13,118 nt of DNA from Actinomycetes bacterium. Its GTDB lineage: Bacteria > Actinomycetota > Actinomycetes > S36-B12 > UBA5976. Made by a program: the position numbers and the translations under genes. Of this stretch, positions 1-7,774 are shown piece after piece. The notes below the pieces were generated by a model. It ran no database searches. It was not told the DNA's origin and saw only the letters and a program-made list of their open reading frames with translations. Numbering within the stretch: position 1 is the first letter of the stretch; every line of letters starts with the position of its first letter. The stretch covers positions 1 through 13,118 of the forward strand of contig JAJXSV010000047.1 in NCBI GenBank assembly GCA_021784375.1. The letters run 5' to 3'.

Positions 1-1660
1 TGATGGCGGTCAGGTCGCGACCGGTCTCGGTGGGCAGGTTGCCCTCCGGAACACCCCACACCGTGGCCATCTCGCTGCGGGCCGCTGCATCCGCGAGCGG
101 CCGGCCAGCGGGCAGGAGGCCCGGCAGCAGGCCGGCCTCGAGCGCGCCACGGTCGCCGGCACGACGCGGGACCCAGGCCAGCCGGGCGCCGGTGCGCTCG
201 GCGAGTGCCTGCGCGGCCGACAGGGCACCGGGCACGGTGGCCATGCGCTCACCGATGAGGATGATGCCGTTGTCGGACAAGCGGGCCACGAGCTCGTCAC
301 CGAGCGCGTTGAGGACGCGAGCCTCGTCGCCAGCAGCGGTGGCGACGAGCTGGGCGTTGAGCTTGACCAGGCCGAGTGAGGCGTACGGCGCGATGGCGGC
401 GACCTTGGTGCGCTTCCTGCCCACAGCCTTGCGCAGGCGCAGGTGCACGATCGGGCTCTCGTCCTCGGGCTCGAAGCCGACGAGCAGCACGAACGCGGCC
501 TTGTCGAGATCCGTGTAGGCGACGGTGACGCCGGTTCCCGCGATATGCGCGGCGAGGAACGAGGCCTCCTCCGCGGAGTGCGGACGCGACCGGAAGTCGA
601 GGTCATCGGTTCCGAGGACGCCGCGCGCGAACTTCGAGTAGGCCCAGGCGTCCTCCACGGTGTGCCGTCCACCCGTGATGACGGCCTTGCGACCGGCTGC
701 CTTCAGGCCCTCGGCAGCGGCCGCGATGGCGGCCGGCCACGATGCCGGGCGCAGCACGCCCTCGGCGTCGCGCACGAGCGGTGTGGTGAGGCTGGACGCC
801 TCTCCGTAGGCGAACGCGAAGCGGCCCTTGTCGCAGTTCCACTCCTTGTTCACCAAGGGGTCATTCCAGGCGAGCCGTCGTTGGACCTCTCCGCGGCGGA
901 TGTCGGTGCGCAGGGCGCAGCCGGCAGCGCAGTGCTCGCAGGTCGTCGGCACGGAGACGAGGTCGAAGGGACGGGCCTTGAAGCGGTACTTCTCGCTCGT
1001 CAGGGCGCCCACCGGGCAGATCTGGATGACGTTGCCAGAGAAGTAGGAGTCGAAGGGCTGCTCCTCGGAGATGCCCACCTGCTGGTTCGAGCCCCGCTCG
1101 AGCAGGTCGATGAAGGGGTCTCCGGCGACCTCGTCGGCGAAGCGCGTGCACCGCGTGCACATGACGCAGCGCTCACGGTCGAGCAGGATCTGGGCGGAGA
1201 TGTTGATCGGCTTCTCGAAGGTGTTCTTCGGGATGTCGAAGCGCGAGTCCGCACGTCCTACCTGCATCGACTGGTTCTGCAGCGGGCATTCGCCGCCCTT
1301 GTCGCAGACCGGGCAGTCCAGCGGGTGGTTGGCGAGGATGAACTCCATGACGCCGGCCTGGGCAGCACGCGTCACCGCGGAGGTGGCGCCCGTGCGCACC
1401 TTCATGCCGTCCCCGCACGGGATGGCACAGGAAGGCTGGGGCTTGGGCATGCCCTCGACCTCGACCAGGCAGGCACGGCACACGGCCACCGGCTCGAGGT
1501 CGGGGTGGTCGCAGAAGCGCGGGATCTGGATGCCCAGCATCTCCGCGGCACGGATGATGAGCGTGCCCTTGGGGACCTGCAGGTCGATGCCGTCGATGGT
1601 GACGGTGATGACCTCTACGGGCAGCGTTTCCGCGGCGGGCGGGTTGGACATGATGGTCAT
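1..1660 (-). CDS. nuoG: NADH-quinone oxidoreductase subunit G (NuoG), 3' end cut by window edge
   Basis: Peripheral-arm subunit of complex I that passes electrons from NuoF/NuoE through a chain of Fe-S clusters. About 553 codons are present; the rest lies beyond the left edge. Ligand motifs read in order. The N-terminal [2Fe-2S] site uses C50, C61, C64 and C78. The His-containing [4Fe-4S] site is H112-x3-C116-x2-C119-x5-C125. A further [4Fe-4S] site uses C165, C168, C171 and C215 (CPVGAL). The bacterial N7 site is C241-x2-C244-x3-C248-x27-C276. The molybdopterin-oxidoreductase-like domain follows and is truncated. The ATG start at 1660 overlaps the nuoF stop (ATGA) and follows AGGAG at 1668-1672 with a 7-nt spacer. 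A second in-frame ATG lies three codons downstream but has a poorer ribosome site. Last gene of the visible nuo series; identification is secure. Confidence 0.97.
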   Translation of the reverse strand, partial: MTIMSNPPAAETLPVEVITVTIDGIDLQVPKGTLIIRAAEMLGIQIPRFCDHPDLEPVAVCRACLVEVEGMPKPQPSCAIPCGDGMKVRTGATSAVTRAAQAGVMEFILANHPLDCPVCDKGGECPLQNQSMQVGRADSRFDIPKNTFEKPINISAQILLDRERCVMCTRCTRFADEVAGDPFIDLLERGSNQQVGISEEQPFDSYFSGNVIQICPVGALTSEKYRFKARPFDLVSVPTTCEHCAAGCALRTDIRRGEVQRRLAWNDPLVNKEWNCDKGRFAFAYGEASSLTTPLVRDAEGVLRPASWPAAIAAAAEGLKAAGRKAVITGGRHTVEDAWAYSKFARGVLGTDDLDFRSRPHSAEEASFLAAHIAGTGVTVAYTDLDKAAFVLLVGFEPEDESPIVHLRLRKAVGRKRTKVAAIAPYASLGLVKLNAQLVATAAGDEARVLNALGDELVARLSDNGIILIGERMATVPGALSAAQALAERTGARLAWVPRRAGDRGALEAGLLPGLLPAGRPLADAAARSEMATVWGVPEGNLPTETGRDLTAI

Positions 1661-2949
1661 GCGCTTGCTCCTACGAAGGCCGCGGTCGGGGCGAACGAGC
1701 TGTCAGCCGCCGTGTGCATGCCCGCTTCGAATTCATGCCGGAAGTACTTGAGGGCCGCCGGGATCGGCGTGGCAGCCGCGTCACCGAGCGGACAGAAGGT
1801 GCGTCCGAACATCTGCTTGCAGAGGTCCTCGAGCAGGCTGATGTCGTCAGGACGCCCATGGCCGTTCTCCAGGCGGTGCATGACCTCGGAGACCCAGAAG
1901 GTGCCCTCACGGCAGGGCGTGCACTTGCCGCAGGACTCGTGCTTGTAGAAGTGCAGCCAACGTGAGACGGCCTTGACGACGCTCGTCGTCTGGTCGAACA
2001 CCATCGGCGTGGCGGTGCCGAGCATGGTGCCCGCCGCGGCCATGTCCTCATAGGTGAAGGGGACATCGAGGTGATCGGCTGTGAGCATCGGCACGGAGGA
2101 GCCGCCCGGCAGCCAGAACTTCACGGTGCTGCCATCGCGCATCCCGCCGGCGTGCTCGATGAGCTCGCGCATGGTGATGCCCAGCGGGGCCTCGAAGATG
2201 CCGGGGCGCTTGACGTGACCGGAGACCGCGAACAGCTTGAAGCCGGGTGACTTCTCGGAGCCCCATTGCCGGAACCACTCGACGCCGTTGCGCATGATGT
2301 AGGGGACGTTCGCGATCGTCTCCACGTTGTTGATGACGGTCGGTGATGCGTACAGACCGGCGACAGCAGGGAATGGGGGCTTCAGGCGCGGCTGACCGCG
2401 GTGGCCCTCGAGCGACTCCAGCAGAGCCGTCTCCTCGCCGCAGATGTAGGCGCCGCCTCCGGGCTGGATGACGACGTCGATGTCGATGCCCTTGCCGTAC
2501 ACGTCCTTGCCGAGGTGACCGGCGGCGTACGCCTCGTTCACGGCGGCACGCATGCGACGGTGCGCGTGTGGCACCTCGCCACGGATGTAGATGAAGGCGT
2601 GCTTGGCGCGAATGGCATGGCAGGTGATGGCGATGCCCTCGATGAGCGCATGCGGGTTGGCCATGATGAGCGCGATGTCCTTGCAGGCACCGGGCTCCGA
2701 CTCGTCAGCGTTCACCACCAGGTAGTGCGGCTTGCCGTCCTGCGGTACGAATCCCCACTTCATGCCGGTCGGGAACCCGGCGCCACCGCGTCCGCGGAGG
2801 CCGGTGTCCTTGACCAGTTGGATGATGGCATCGGGATCCGTGTCGAGCGCCTTCTTCAGGCCCTCGTAGCCATGGTGGCGCGAGTAGCCGGCCAGCGTGT
2901 AGCTGTCCGGCTCGTCCCAGTGCGCGGTCAGGATCGGTGTCAGCGTCAT
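1657..2949 (-). CDS. nuoF: NADH-quinone oxidoreductase subunit F (NuoF), NADH/FMN-binding
   Basis: Entry point of complex I: oxidises NADH through FMN and passes electrons to a [4Fe-4S] cluster. The 430-residue length is normal for the family. The glycine-rich FMN/NADH segment RGRGGAGFP is at residues 52-60, the NADESEPG motif at 80-87, and the second glycine-rich motif ([19 protein letters not shown]) at 164-182. The SLBB-like region is in the middle. The C-terminal cluster ligands are C340, C343 and C346 ([12 protein letters not shown]) plus C386 (TFCPLGD). The ATG start lies one base after the nuoE stop (TGA-C-ATG), with AGGTG just upstream inside nuoE. The stop overlaps the nuoG start. 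This tight coupling fits equimolar production of the NuoEFG module. All expected ligands are present. Confidence 0.98.
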   Translation of the reverse strand: MTLTPILTAHWDEPDSYTLAGYSRHHGYEGLKKALDTDPDAIIQLVKDTGLRGRGGAGFPTGMKWGFVPQDGKPHYLVVNADESEPGACKDIALIMANPHALIEGIAITCHAIRAKHAFIYIRGEVPHAHRRMRAAVNEAYAAGHLGKDVYGKGIDIDVVIQPGGGAYICGEETALLESLEGHRGQPRLKPPFPAVAGLYASPTVINNVETIANVPYIMRNGVEWFRQWGSEKSPGFKLFAVSGHVKRPGIFEAPLGITMRELIEHAGGMRDGSTVKFWLPGGSSVPMLTADHLDVPFTYEDMAAAGTMLGTATPMVFDQTTSVVKAVSRWLHFYKHESCGKCTPCREGTFWVSEVMHRLENGHGRPDDISLLEDLCKQMFGRTFCPLGDAAATPIPAALKYFRHEFEAGMHTAADSSFAPTAAFVGASA

Positions 2950-2950
2950 G

Positions 2951-3595
2951 TCACACCTGGCTTTCCGGGAGCAGGGTCCCCGCGGCCTTCGCCGCGTTCA
3001 ACCCCACCAGCATCTTGTCGTCAGTGGTGTGGGCGTGCTCGAGGCCGTCCTCGAAGCCCGCGATCGTGCGCTCGCTGTCCTTGAGGGTGCGGATCGCCGG
3101 ACCCCGGGTCGCCATCACCTCTTCACCGCGCTGCAGCCGGCCGACGAACTCACGGACCATGGCCACGGTGGCGTCGTCGATGAACTCCCAGTCGATGGTG
3201 ACGACGGGAGCGTGCGTGCAGGCCGCCTGGCACTCGATGCGCTCGAGGGTGAACATGCCGTCCTCGGTCGTCTCGTCATGGCCGGCACCGAGGTCCTGCG
3301 TGAGCGCCTCCCAGATGGCGTCACCACCGAGCAGCCCGCACATGGTGTTCGTGCAGACGCCGATGTGGTGCTTGCCCGTGTTGTGTCGCGAGTACATCGT
3401 GTAGAACGACGAGACCGCTGCCACCTCAGCCGTGGTGAGGTCGAGCAACTCCGCGCACATGGCGATGCCCTCGGGGGTCACATAGCCCTCGATGCTCTGC
3501 AACAGGTGCAGCATCGGGAGCAATGCGGATCGCGGAACCGGGTACCGGCTCATCAACGCTTCCGCGTCGCGACGGACATTTGCATCGAGCGACAT
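2951..3595 (-). CDS. nuoE: NADH-quinone oxidoreductase subunit E (NuoE), thioredoxin-like [2Fe-2S] protein
   Basis: Partner of NuoF in the NADH dehydrogenase module, carrying the off-pathway [2Fe-2S] cluster. The 214-residue product has an N-terminal helical segment (about 1-70) and a thioredoxin-like ferredoxin domain. Its cluster ligands are C81 and C86 (C-x4-C) and C122 and C126 (C-x3-C). A tail of about 50 residues follows residue 160, rich in charged residues; C-terminal extensions are common in actinobacterial NuoE. I chose the ATG at 3595 because its A is shared with the nuoD stop (TGATG). The reading frame extends upstream to 3673, but that part lies inside nuoD and translates to an Arg-rich stretch with no family similarity. 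Identification is secure. Confidence 0.97.
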   Translation of the reverse strand: MSLDANVRRDAEALMSRYPVPRSALLPMLHLLQSIEGYVTPEGIAMCAELLDLTTAEVAAVSSFYTMYSRHNTGKHHIGVCTNTMCGLLGGDAIWEALTQDLGAGHDETTEDGMFTLERIECQAACTHAPVVTIDWEFIDDATVAMVREFVGRLQRGEEVMATRGPAIRTLKDSERTIAGFEDGLEHAHTTDDKMLVGLNAAKAAGTLLPESQV

Positions 3596-4902
3596 CAGCG
3601 GTCCACCCCACCCATCACGGGATCGATACTTGCGACGGAGGCGATGACGTCGGCGACCATGCCGCCTTCGCACAGCGCGGGAATCGCCTGCAGGTTGTTG
3701 AACGAGGGCTCACGGAAGTGCACGCGGTACGGGCGCGTGCCACCGTCGGAGACGACGTGCGCGCCGATCTCGCCCTTCGGCGACTCCAGCGGCACGTAGG
3801 CCTGCCCGGTCGGGACCGTGAAGCCCTCGGTCACGAGCTTGAAGTGATGGATCAGCGACTCCATCGACGTGCCCATGATCTTCCTGATGTGCTCGAAGCT
3901 GTTGCCCTGCCCATCGGCGCCCACCTGGAGCTGCGCGGGCCAGGCGATGCGCTTGTCCGCCACCATCACCGCGCCGGGACGCAGGCGGTCGAGGCACTGC
4001 TCGACGATCTTCACCGACTCATCCATCTCGCGGATGCGGATGAGGAAGCGGCCGTAGTTGTCGCAGGTGTTCTCGGTGATGACATCGAACTCGTAGGTCT
4101 CGTAGTCGAGGTAGGGCTGCATCCGACGAAGGTCCCAGGGCAGGCCGGTGGCGCGAAGCAGCGGGCCGGTGACGCCCAGCGCCACGCAGGCGGTCAGGTC
4201 GAGGTAGCCGGTGCCGACGTTGCGCGCGGTCCAGATCGGGTTGTCGATCAGCATGTTCGCGTTGTCGTGCAGGTTCTTCTTCAACTGCGTGAGGTTGTCC
4301 GCGATCGTCTTCTCGAAGCCCTCGGGGATGTCGTTGGCCACACCGCCCGGGCGGATGTACGCGTTGTTCATGCGCAGGCCGGTGATGCCCTCGAAGATAT
4401 CGAGGATCAGCTCACGGTCACGGAAACCGTTCGTCATGGCGGTGAGCGCACCGAGTTCCATGCCTCCTGTGCCCAGCGCCACCAGGTGCGACTGGATGCG
4501 ACAGAGCTCCATCATCATCACGCGGATGACCTTGGCCCGCTCCGGGACGTCATCGGAGATGCCGAGCAACTTCTCGACCGACATGCAGTACGCGGTCTCA
4601 TTGAAGAACTGCGTCAGGTAGTCCATGCGGGTCACGAGCGTCACGCCCTGCGTCCACGACCGGTACTCCATCGTCTTCTCGATGCCGGTGTGCAGGTAGC
4701 CGATGGCTCCCCGCGCTTCCATGACCGTCTCGCCCTCGAGCTCCAGGATCATGCGCAGCACGCCATGTGTCGACGGGTGCTGCGGGCCCATGTTGACGAC
4801 GACCCGCTCCTTGGCACCTTCTGCGGCACCGCGTACCGAGTCCCAGTCACCGCCGGTGACGGTGTGGACGCGACCCTCGGTGGTCTCGTAGCCCGTGCTC
4901 AT
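3595..4902 (-). CDS. nuoD: NADH-quinone oxidoreductase subunit D (NuoD), 49-kDa type
   Basis: Forms the quinone-reduction chamber of complex I together with NuoB. The product is 435 residues, the usual length for an unfused actinobacterial NuoD. The quinone-site loop [11 protein letters not shown] is at residues 38-48. Its second His, H46, and Y95 in the RMDYL motif are 49 residues apart, the same spacing as the quinone-contacting His38 and Tyr87 of Thermus Nqo4. GYLHTGIEK is at 68-76, and NNAYIRPGG is further on. The ATG at 4902 overlaps the nuoC stop (ATGA) and has a strong GGAGGT 7 nt upstream. The reading frame continues upstream to 5070 only as an Arg/His-rich shadow of nuoC, so that extension was discarded. 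The stop shares one base with the nuoE start. In this organism the substrate is presumably menaquinone, inferred from the adjacent men genes. Confidence 0.98.
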   Translation of the reverse strand: MSTGYETTEGRVHTVTGGDWDSVRGAAEGAKERVVVNMGPQHPSTHGVLRMILELEGETVMEARGAIGYLHTGIEKTMEYRSWTQGVTLVTRMDYLTQFFNETAYCMSVEKLLGISDDVPERAKVIRVMMMELCRIQSHLVALGTGGMELGALTAMTNGFRDRELILDIFEGITGLRMNNAYIRPGGVANDIPEGFEKTIADNLTQLKKNLHDNANMLIDNPIWTARNVGTGYLDLTACVALGVTGPLLRATGLPWDLRRMQPYLDYETYEFDVITENTCDNYGRFLIRIREMDESVKIVEQCLDRLRPGAVMVADKRIAWPAQLQVGADGQGNSFEHIRKIMGTSMESLIHHFKLVTEGFTVPTGQAYVPLESPKGEIGAHVVSDGGTRPYRVHFREPSFNNLQAIPALCEGGMVADVIASVASIDPVMGGVDR

Positions 4903-5585
4903 GAGTACGACCTCCGCGTGTGTGGAGCGGCGTTGGTGGCGCCCTTGAATTCGACGTCGATGCCGTTCAGCGGGTAGTCCTTGCGCTGCGGGTGACCCGC
5001 CCAGTCGTCGGGCATCATGATGCGCGTGAGCGCCGGGTGCCCGTCGAAGATGATGCCGAAGAAGTCCCACGTCTCACGCTCGTGCCAGTCCGCACTCGGC
5101 CACAGGGACACCAGCGAAGGCACATGGCGATCAGAATCGGGGCAGGTGACCTCGAGCCGGACGCGACGGTTGTGCGTGAGCGAGAGCAGGTTGGCGATGA
5201 CGTGCAGCTCCCGATCGGTGTCGCCCGGGTAGTGCACACCGGATACGCCGAGGCACATCTCGAAGCGCAGGTACTCGTCATCGCGCAGGATGCGCGCCAC
5301 CTCGAGCAGGTGCTCGCGGCGCACGAACAGCGTCATCTCCTCGCGATCGATGACGACGTGCTCCACGCCGTCGATGCCGGCCGTCTGAAGGCGCTCGAAC
5401 AGCACATCGGCGGCTTGGTCGAACCAGCCGCCGAAGGGACGCGAGGTTGCGCCGGGCATGGCGACCTGCCGGGTGAGGCCCGCGAAGCCCGACGTGTCAC
5501 CGCTTCCCTGCACATGGAACGAGCCGGTGCGCACGTCGATGACGTGCAACTCCTGGCGCTGCTCCGGGACCACTGGTTCGGTCAT
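4899..5585 (-). CDS. nuoC: NADH-quinone oxidoreductase subunit C (NuoC), 30-kDa type
   Basis: Structural subunit of the complex I connecting module that packs against NuoD. The product is 228 residues. The 30-kDa signature [16 protein letters not shown] is at residues 169-184, followed by [19 protein letters not shown], the hallmark C-terminal end of the family. The first 60 residues or so are less conserved, as usual for actinobacterial NuoC. The gene is not fused to nuoD, unlike in E. coli. The ATG at 5585 overlaps the nuoB stop (ATGA) and is preceded by an AGGGG element about 9 nt upstream. The end overlaps nuoD by 4 nt. The protein has no cofactor ligands and none are expected. Confidence 0.97.
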   Translation of the reverse strand: MTEPVVPEQRQELHVIDVRTGSFHVQGSGDTSGFAGLTRQVAMPGATSRPFGGWFDQAADVLFERLQTAGIDGVEHVVIDREEMTLFVRREHLLEVARILRDDEYLRFEMCLGVSGVHYPGDTDRELHVIANLLSLTHNRRVRLEVTCPDSDRHVPSLVSLWPSADWHERETWDFFGIIFDGHPALTRIMMPDDWAGHPQRKDYPLNGIDVEFKGATNAAPHTRRSYS

Positions 5586-6136
5586 CGCACGAGCCCCTTC
5601 ATGTCGGCGATCGGCGTCGCGTGCAGCGCGAAGCCCTCGAGCTCCACGACCTGGCGCTCACGCTGCGCGCCCTGCTTGCGCTGCTGTGCCATCTCGCGCA
5701 CCTTGATGATGCCGTCGATGAGCTGCTCGGGCCGCGGAGGGCAACCGGGCACGTAGACATCGACCGGCACGATGTGGTCGACGCCCTGGACGATGGCGTA
5801 GTTGTTGAACATGCCGCCGGAGGAAGCGCAGGCGCCCATCGAGAGCACCCACTTCGGGTCGGGCATCTGGTCGTACACCTGGCGCAGGATCGGCGCCATC
5901 TTGTTGGACAGGCGGCCGGCGACGATCATGAGATCGGCCTGGCGAGGCGAGGCGCGGAAGACCTCCATGCCGAAGCGGCCCAGGTCGTAGCGCGGTCCAG
6001 CAGCGGCCATCATCTCGATGGCGCAGCAGGCGAGGCCGAAGGTGACGGGCCACATGGACGTCTTCTGCGCATACCCCGCGAACTTCTCGAGCGAGGTGAG
6101 CAGGACGCCCTCGGGAAGGGACTCTTCAATACCCAT
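5582..6136 (-). CDS. nuoB: NADH-quinone oxidoreductase subunit B (NuoB), terminal N2 cluster
   Basis: Carries the terminal [4Fe-4S] cluster N2, which hands electrons to quinone at the NuoB/NuoD interface. The 184-residue product shows the adjacent cysteines C37 and C38 (GLACCAIEM), then C103 (GACASSGG) and C132 (VPGCPPRPE), the complete N2 ligand set. The segment [15 protein letters not shown] (61-75) is typical of the family. The ATG start at 6136 follows AGGA, which overlaps the nuoA TAG stop, with a 7-nt spacer. Only 9 nt separate it from nuoA. The C-terminal 30 residues are variable in the family. Identification is secure. Confidence 0.98.
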   Translation of the reverse strand: MGIEESLPEGVLLTSLEKFAGYAQKTSMWPVTFGLACCAIEMMAAAGPRYDLGRFGMEVFRASPRQADLMIVAGRLSNKMAPILRQVYDQMPDPKWVLSMGACASSGGMFNNYAIVQGVDHIVPVDVYVPGCPPRPEQLIDGIIKVREMAQQRKQGAQRERQVVELEGFALHATPIADMKGLVR

Positions 6137-6145
6137 TTGCGATTC

Positions 6146-6508
6146 CTAGTCCCACTCGAGTCCGCCGCGGCGCCAGATGTAGGCGTACACGACGAGCACA
6201 GACGCGATGAAGAGCAGCATCTCGACCAGTCCGAACAGGGCCATCTGGTCGAATGCGACGGCCCACGGATAGAGGAAGACGATCTCGATGTCGAACACGA
6301 TGTAGAGCATCGCGGTCAGGTAGTACTTGATGGGGAAGCGGCCACCGCCCACCGGCTGTGGGGTCGGCTCGATACCGCACTCGTACGCGTCCAGCAGGGC
6401 CCGGTTGTACCGACGGGGTCCGAGGAATCCGGACACGCCCACGGTGGCAGCCGCGAAACCTCCTGCGAGTAGACCCATCACAAGAATCGGAACGGCGAGG
6501 TTGTTCAC
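6146..6508 (-). CDS. nuoA: NADH-quinone oxidoreductase subunit A (NuoA), membrane subunit
   Basis: Small membrane subunit at the junction of the peripheral and membrane arms of complex I. The product is 120 residues with three predicted transmembrane segments at about 5-28, 62-85 and 89-110. The first loop carries the conserved YECGIEP motif with C44, a region that becomes accessible in resting complex I of other species. The second helix carries the conserved acidic residues in FDIEIVFLYPWA (D73, E75). I chose the GTG at 6508 because an AGGAG element lies 10 nt upstream. The frame extends to a TTG at 6547, but that codon has no ribosome site and the added residues do not resemble NuoA. First gene of the nuo operon. 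Confidence 0.95.
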   Translation of the reverse strand: MNNLAVPILVMGLLAGGFAAATVGVSGFLGPRRYNRALLDAYECGIEPTPQPVGGGRFPIKYYLTAMLYIVFDIEIVFLYPWAVAFDQMALFGLVEMLLFIASVLVVYAYIWRRGGLEWD

Positions 6509-6518
6509 GCTCTTGCCT

Positions 6519-6523
6519 CTCCT
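6519..6523 (-). promoter_or_regulatory. Ribosome binding site of nuoA
   Basis: AGGAG on the minus strand, 10 nt upstream of a GTG codon. It decides the nuoA start in favour of GTG at 6508 over the upstream in-frame TTG at 6547, which has no purine-rich element before it. Confidence 0.7.
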
Positions 6524-6559
6524 GACTGCCGTGTCGGCGCATGTCAATAGATCGCTTGG

Positions 6560-6587
6560 AGTCTAGTGCGAATCGGACATTCGACAG
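6560..6587 (-). promoter_or_regulatory. Candidate nuo operon promoter
   Basis: On the minus strand a -10-like TAGACT (plus positions 6560-6565) fits the actinobacterial TAnnnT pattern. It is preceded after 16 nt by CTGTCG (6582-6587), only a partial match to TTGACA. The -10 lies about 50 nt upstream of the nuoA start. A perfect TTGACA at 6542-6547 has nothing like a -10 at the right distance and would place it in the ribosome site. The 146-nt gap between menG and nuoA is the only sizeable spacer before the operon, so a promoter here is plausible, but the match is weak. Confidence 0.35.
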
Positions 6588-6641
6588 CACGCGGAGTACT
6601 GACGAAAGACACTTGCCGGCGGGCCATGGAAGCGACTCGGA

Positions 6642-6656
6642 AGCGCGGTTCGCGCT
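6642..6656 (-). terminator. Small GC hairpin at the menG stop, possible weak terminator
   Basis: A perfect 6-bp inverted repeat, AGCGCG and CGCGCT, is separated by 3 nt and overlaps the menG TAG stop. No T-run follows on the minus strand, so it is not a canonical intrinsic terminator. U-less hairpins have been proposed to act in actinobacteria. It could reduce read-through from menG into nuo, or be chance in GC-rich DNA. Confidence 0.25.
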
Positions 6657-7698
6657 AGCCCGCCTTGTGTGCGCGATGGATGGCCACGATGCCTCCGGTG
6701 GCATTGCGCCACTGCGGTCGCTCCCATCCTGCGTCGGCGATGAGGTCCGCGAGTGCGCGCTGGTCGGGCCAGGCCGTAATCGACTCGGCGAGGTACACAT
6801 AGGCGGCGGGGTTGGACGAGGTCCTCCTGGCGATGGCGGGGAGCGCCTTCATGAGGTACTCCGAGTAGACCTTGCGCAGGAACCGGCTCGTGGGGCTGGA
6901 GAACTCGCAGATGACCATCCGCCCGCCCGGCTTCGTGACGCGCAGCATCTCGCGCAGGGCGCGGCCGGTGTCCTGGACGTTGCGCAGCCCGAAGGAGATG
7001 GTGACCGCGTCGAAGACGCCGTCTTTGAAGGGCAGGTTCAACGCGTCACCGGCCACGAAGGAGAGCTCGGGCTGACGACGCTTGCCCACCTCGAGCATGC
7101 CGATGCTGAAGTCGCAGGGAATCACCTCGGCGCCGGCGGCCGCGAACGGCGCGCTGCTGGTGCCGGTTCCGGCGGCCAAGTCGAGGATGCGCTCCCCCGA
7201 ACCCGGGGCCACCGCGCGTAGCGTCATGCCGCGCCAGATGCGCGTCTGTCCCACCGCCAGCAGGTCGTTCACCAGGTCGTAGCGCTTCGCCACGCGGTCG
7301 AACATCGCCGCCACTTCCGAGGGCGCCTTGTCGAGCCTCGCGCGAACCCCGTCACGGTGCGTGCCGACGACCGTCGGATCCGCTTCCCGGGCCTCCGGCG
7401 TCGCCTCGGGCGGTACCACGGGAGGTGCGGCGAGCGGCTCCTCCGGCGCAGGCTCCTCCGAGGTGGCCGCGTCCTGCTCCGAGGTCACCAGGTCCACCTC
7501 CGAGGCGGCCGCCTCGAGGGCCTCGGGGACCACCTCGAAGACCGCGTCGCCGTCATCGAACCGATTCGCCTCAAGCGCCACGGCGGGCTGCTCGTCCGCC
7601 TCCGCGCTGCCGCTCCTGGACGCCATGTAGTACTGGATGCGCGCCACGGCATCGACCTGATGCTCTTCGACGTGCTGCTCGTCCCGCGGCTTCTTCAC
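6655..7698 (-). CDS. menG: Demethylmenaquinone methyltransferase (MenG/UbiE family) with long N-terminal extension
   Basis: Catalyses the last step of menaquinone synthesis, SAM-dependent C-methylation of demethylmenaquinone. From the chosen GTG the product is 347 residues, against about 230 for the usual family member. The methyltransferase domain begins near residue 118 ([27 protein letters not shown]). It contains the SAM motif [10 protein letters not shown] (171-180), DFSIGML (196-202), the family signature FGLRNVQD (236-243) and the post-motif [12 protein letters not shown] (256-267). Residues 1-115 are Glu/Ala/Pro-rich and low in complexity, but their codons keep the high GC3 of real coding sequence. 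The GTG at 7698 has AGGA with a 7-nt spacer. ATG 25 codons later (7626) and GTG codons inside the extension are alternatives. The frame stays open to 8841, but that part is antisense to menF and was discarded. Upstream of and co-oriented with nuo. Confidence 0.93.
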   Translation of the reverse strand: MKKPRDEQHVEEHQVDAVARIQYYMASRSGSAEADEQPAVALEANRFDDGDAVFEVVPEALEAAASEVDLVTSEQDAATSEEPAPEEPLAAPPVVPPEATPEAREADPTVVGTHRDGVRARLDKAPSEVAAMFDRVAKRYDLVNDLLAVGQTRIWRGMTLRAVAPGSGERILDLAAGTGTSSAPFAAAGAEVIPCDFSIGMLEVGKRRQPELSFVAGDALNLPFKDGVFDAVTISFGLRNVQDTGRALREMLRVTKPGGRMVICEFSSPTSRFLRKVYSEYLMKALPAIARRTSSNPAAYVYLAESITAWPDQRALADLIADAGWERPQWRNATGGIVAIHRAHKAG

Positions 7699-7705
7699 GC
7701 GCACA

Positions 7706-7709
7706 TCCT
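7706..7709 (-). promoter_or_regulatory. Ribosome binding site supporting the extended menG start
   Basis: AGGA on the minus strand, 7 nt before GTG at 7698. The later in-frame ATG at 7626 has no purine-rich element at suitable distance, so this site favours translation of the full N-terminal extension. Confidence 0.5.
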
Positions 7710-7756
7710 GCCACCAGCCGGTCGAGCGGTCGCGCGGCGCGGCCCGGGGCTCGGCG

Positions 7757-7762
7757 AGGGTA
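7757..7762 (-). promoter_or_regulatory. Candidate menG -10 element
   Basis: TACCCT on the minus strand fits TAnnnT and lies about 59 nt upstream of the proposed menG start. No good -35 is visible at 16-18 nt. It overlaps the opposite-strand menF -10 candidate by two bases. Confidence 0.3.
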
Positions 7763-7766
7763 GCCT
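7761..7766 (+). promoter_or_regulatory. Candidate menF -10 element (leaderless)
   Basis: TAGCCT (TAnnnT) ends 8 nt before the menF ATG, the distance expected if transcription begins at or next to the start codon. No Shine-Dalgarno lies at normal spacing; the nearest purine tract, GAGGG at 7756-7760, is 14 nt away. No convincing -35 is present, which is common for actinobacterial leaderless promoters. Confidence 0.4.
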
Positions 7767-7774
7767 CTCGCATC

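Noticed and set aside
443..1948. 501-codon plus-strand open frame opposite nuoG and the nuoF 3' end
   Set aside because: Rich in Arg, Gly, Val and Asp with no family motifs, and antisense to clearly identified genes. Such frames arise from GC-rich codon bias on the opposite strand.
3523..4977. 484-codon plus-strand open frame opposite nuoD
   Set aside because: Antisense shadow: His/Arg/Asp-rich composition, no recognisable domain, and it lies over a gene with complete catalytic motifs.
6542..6547. Perfect TTGACA on the minus strand as the nuoA -35
   Set aside because: At 17-18 nt spacing the -10 would fall on CAGGAG/AGGAGA, which is the ribosome site and not a TAnnnT element.
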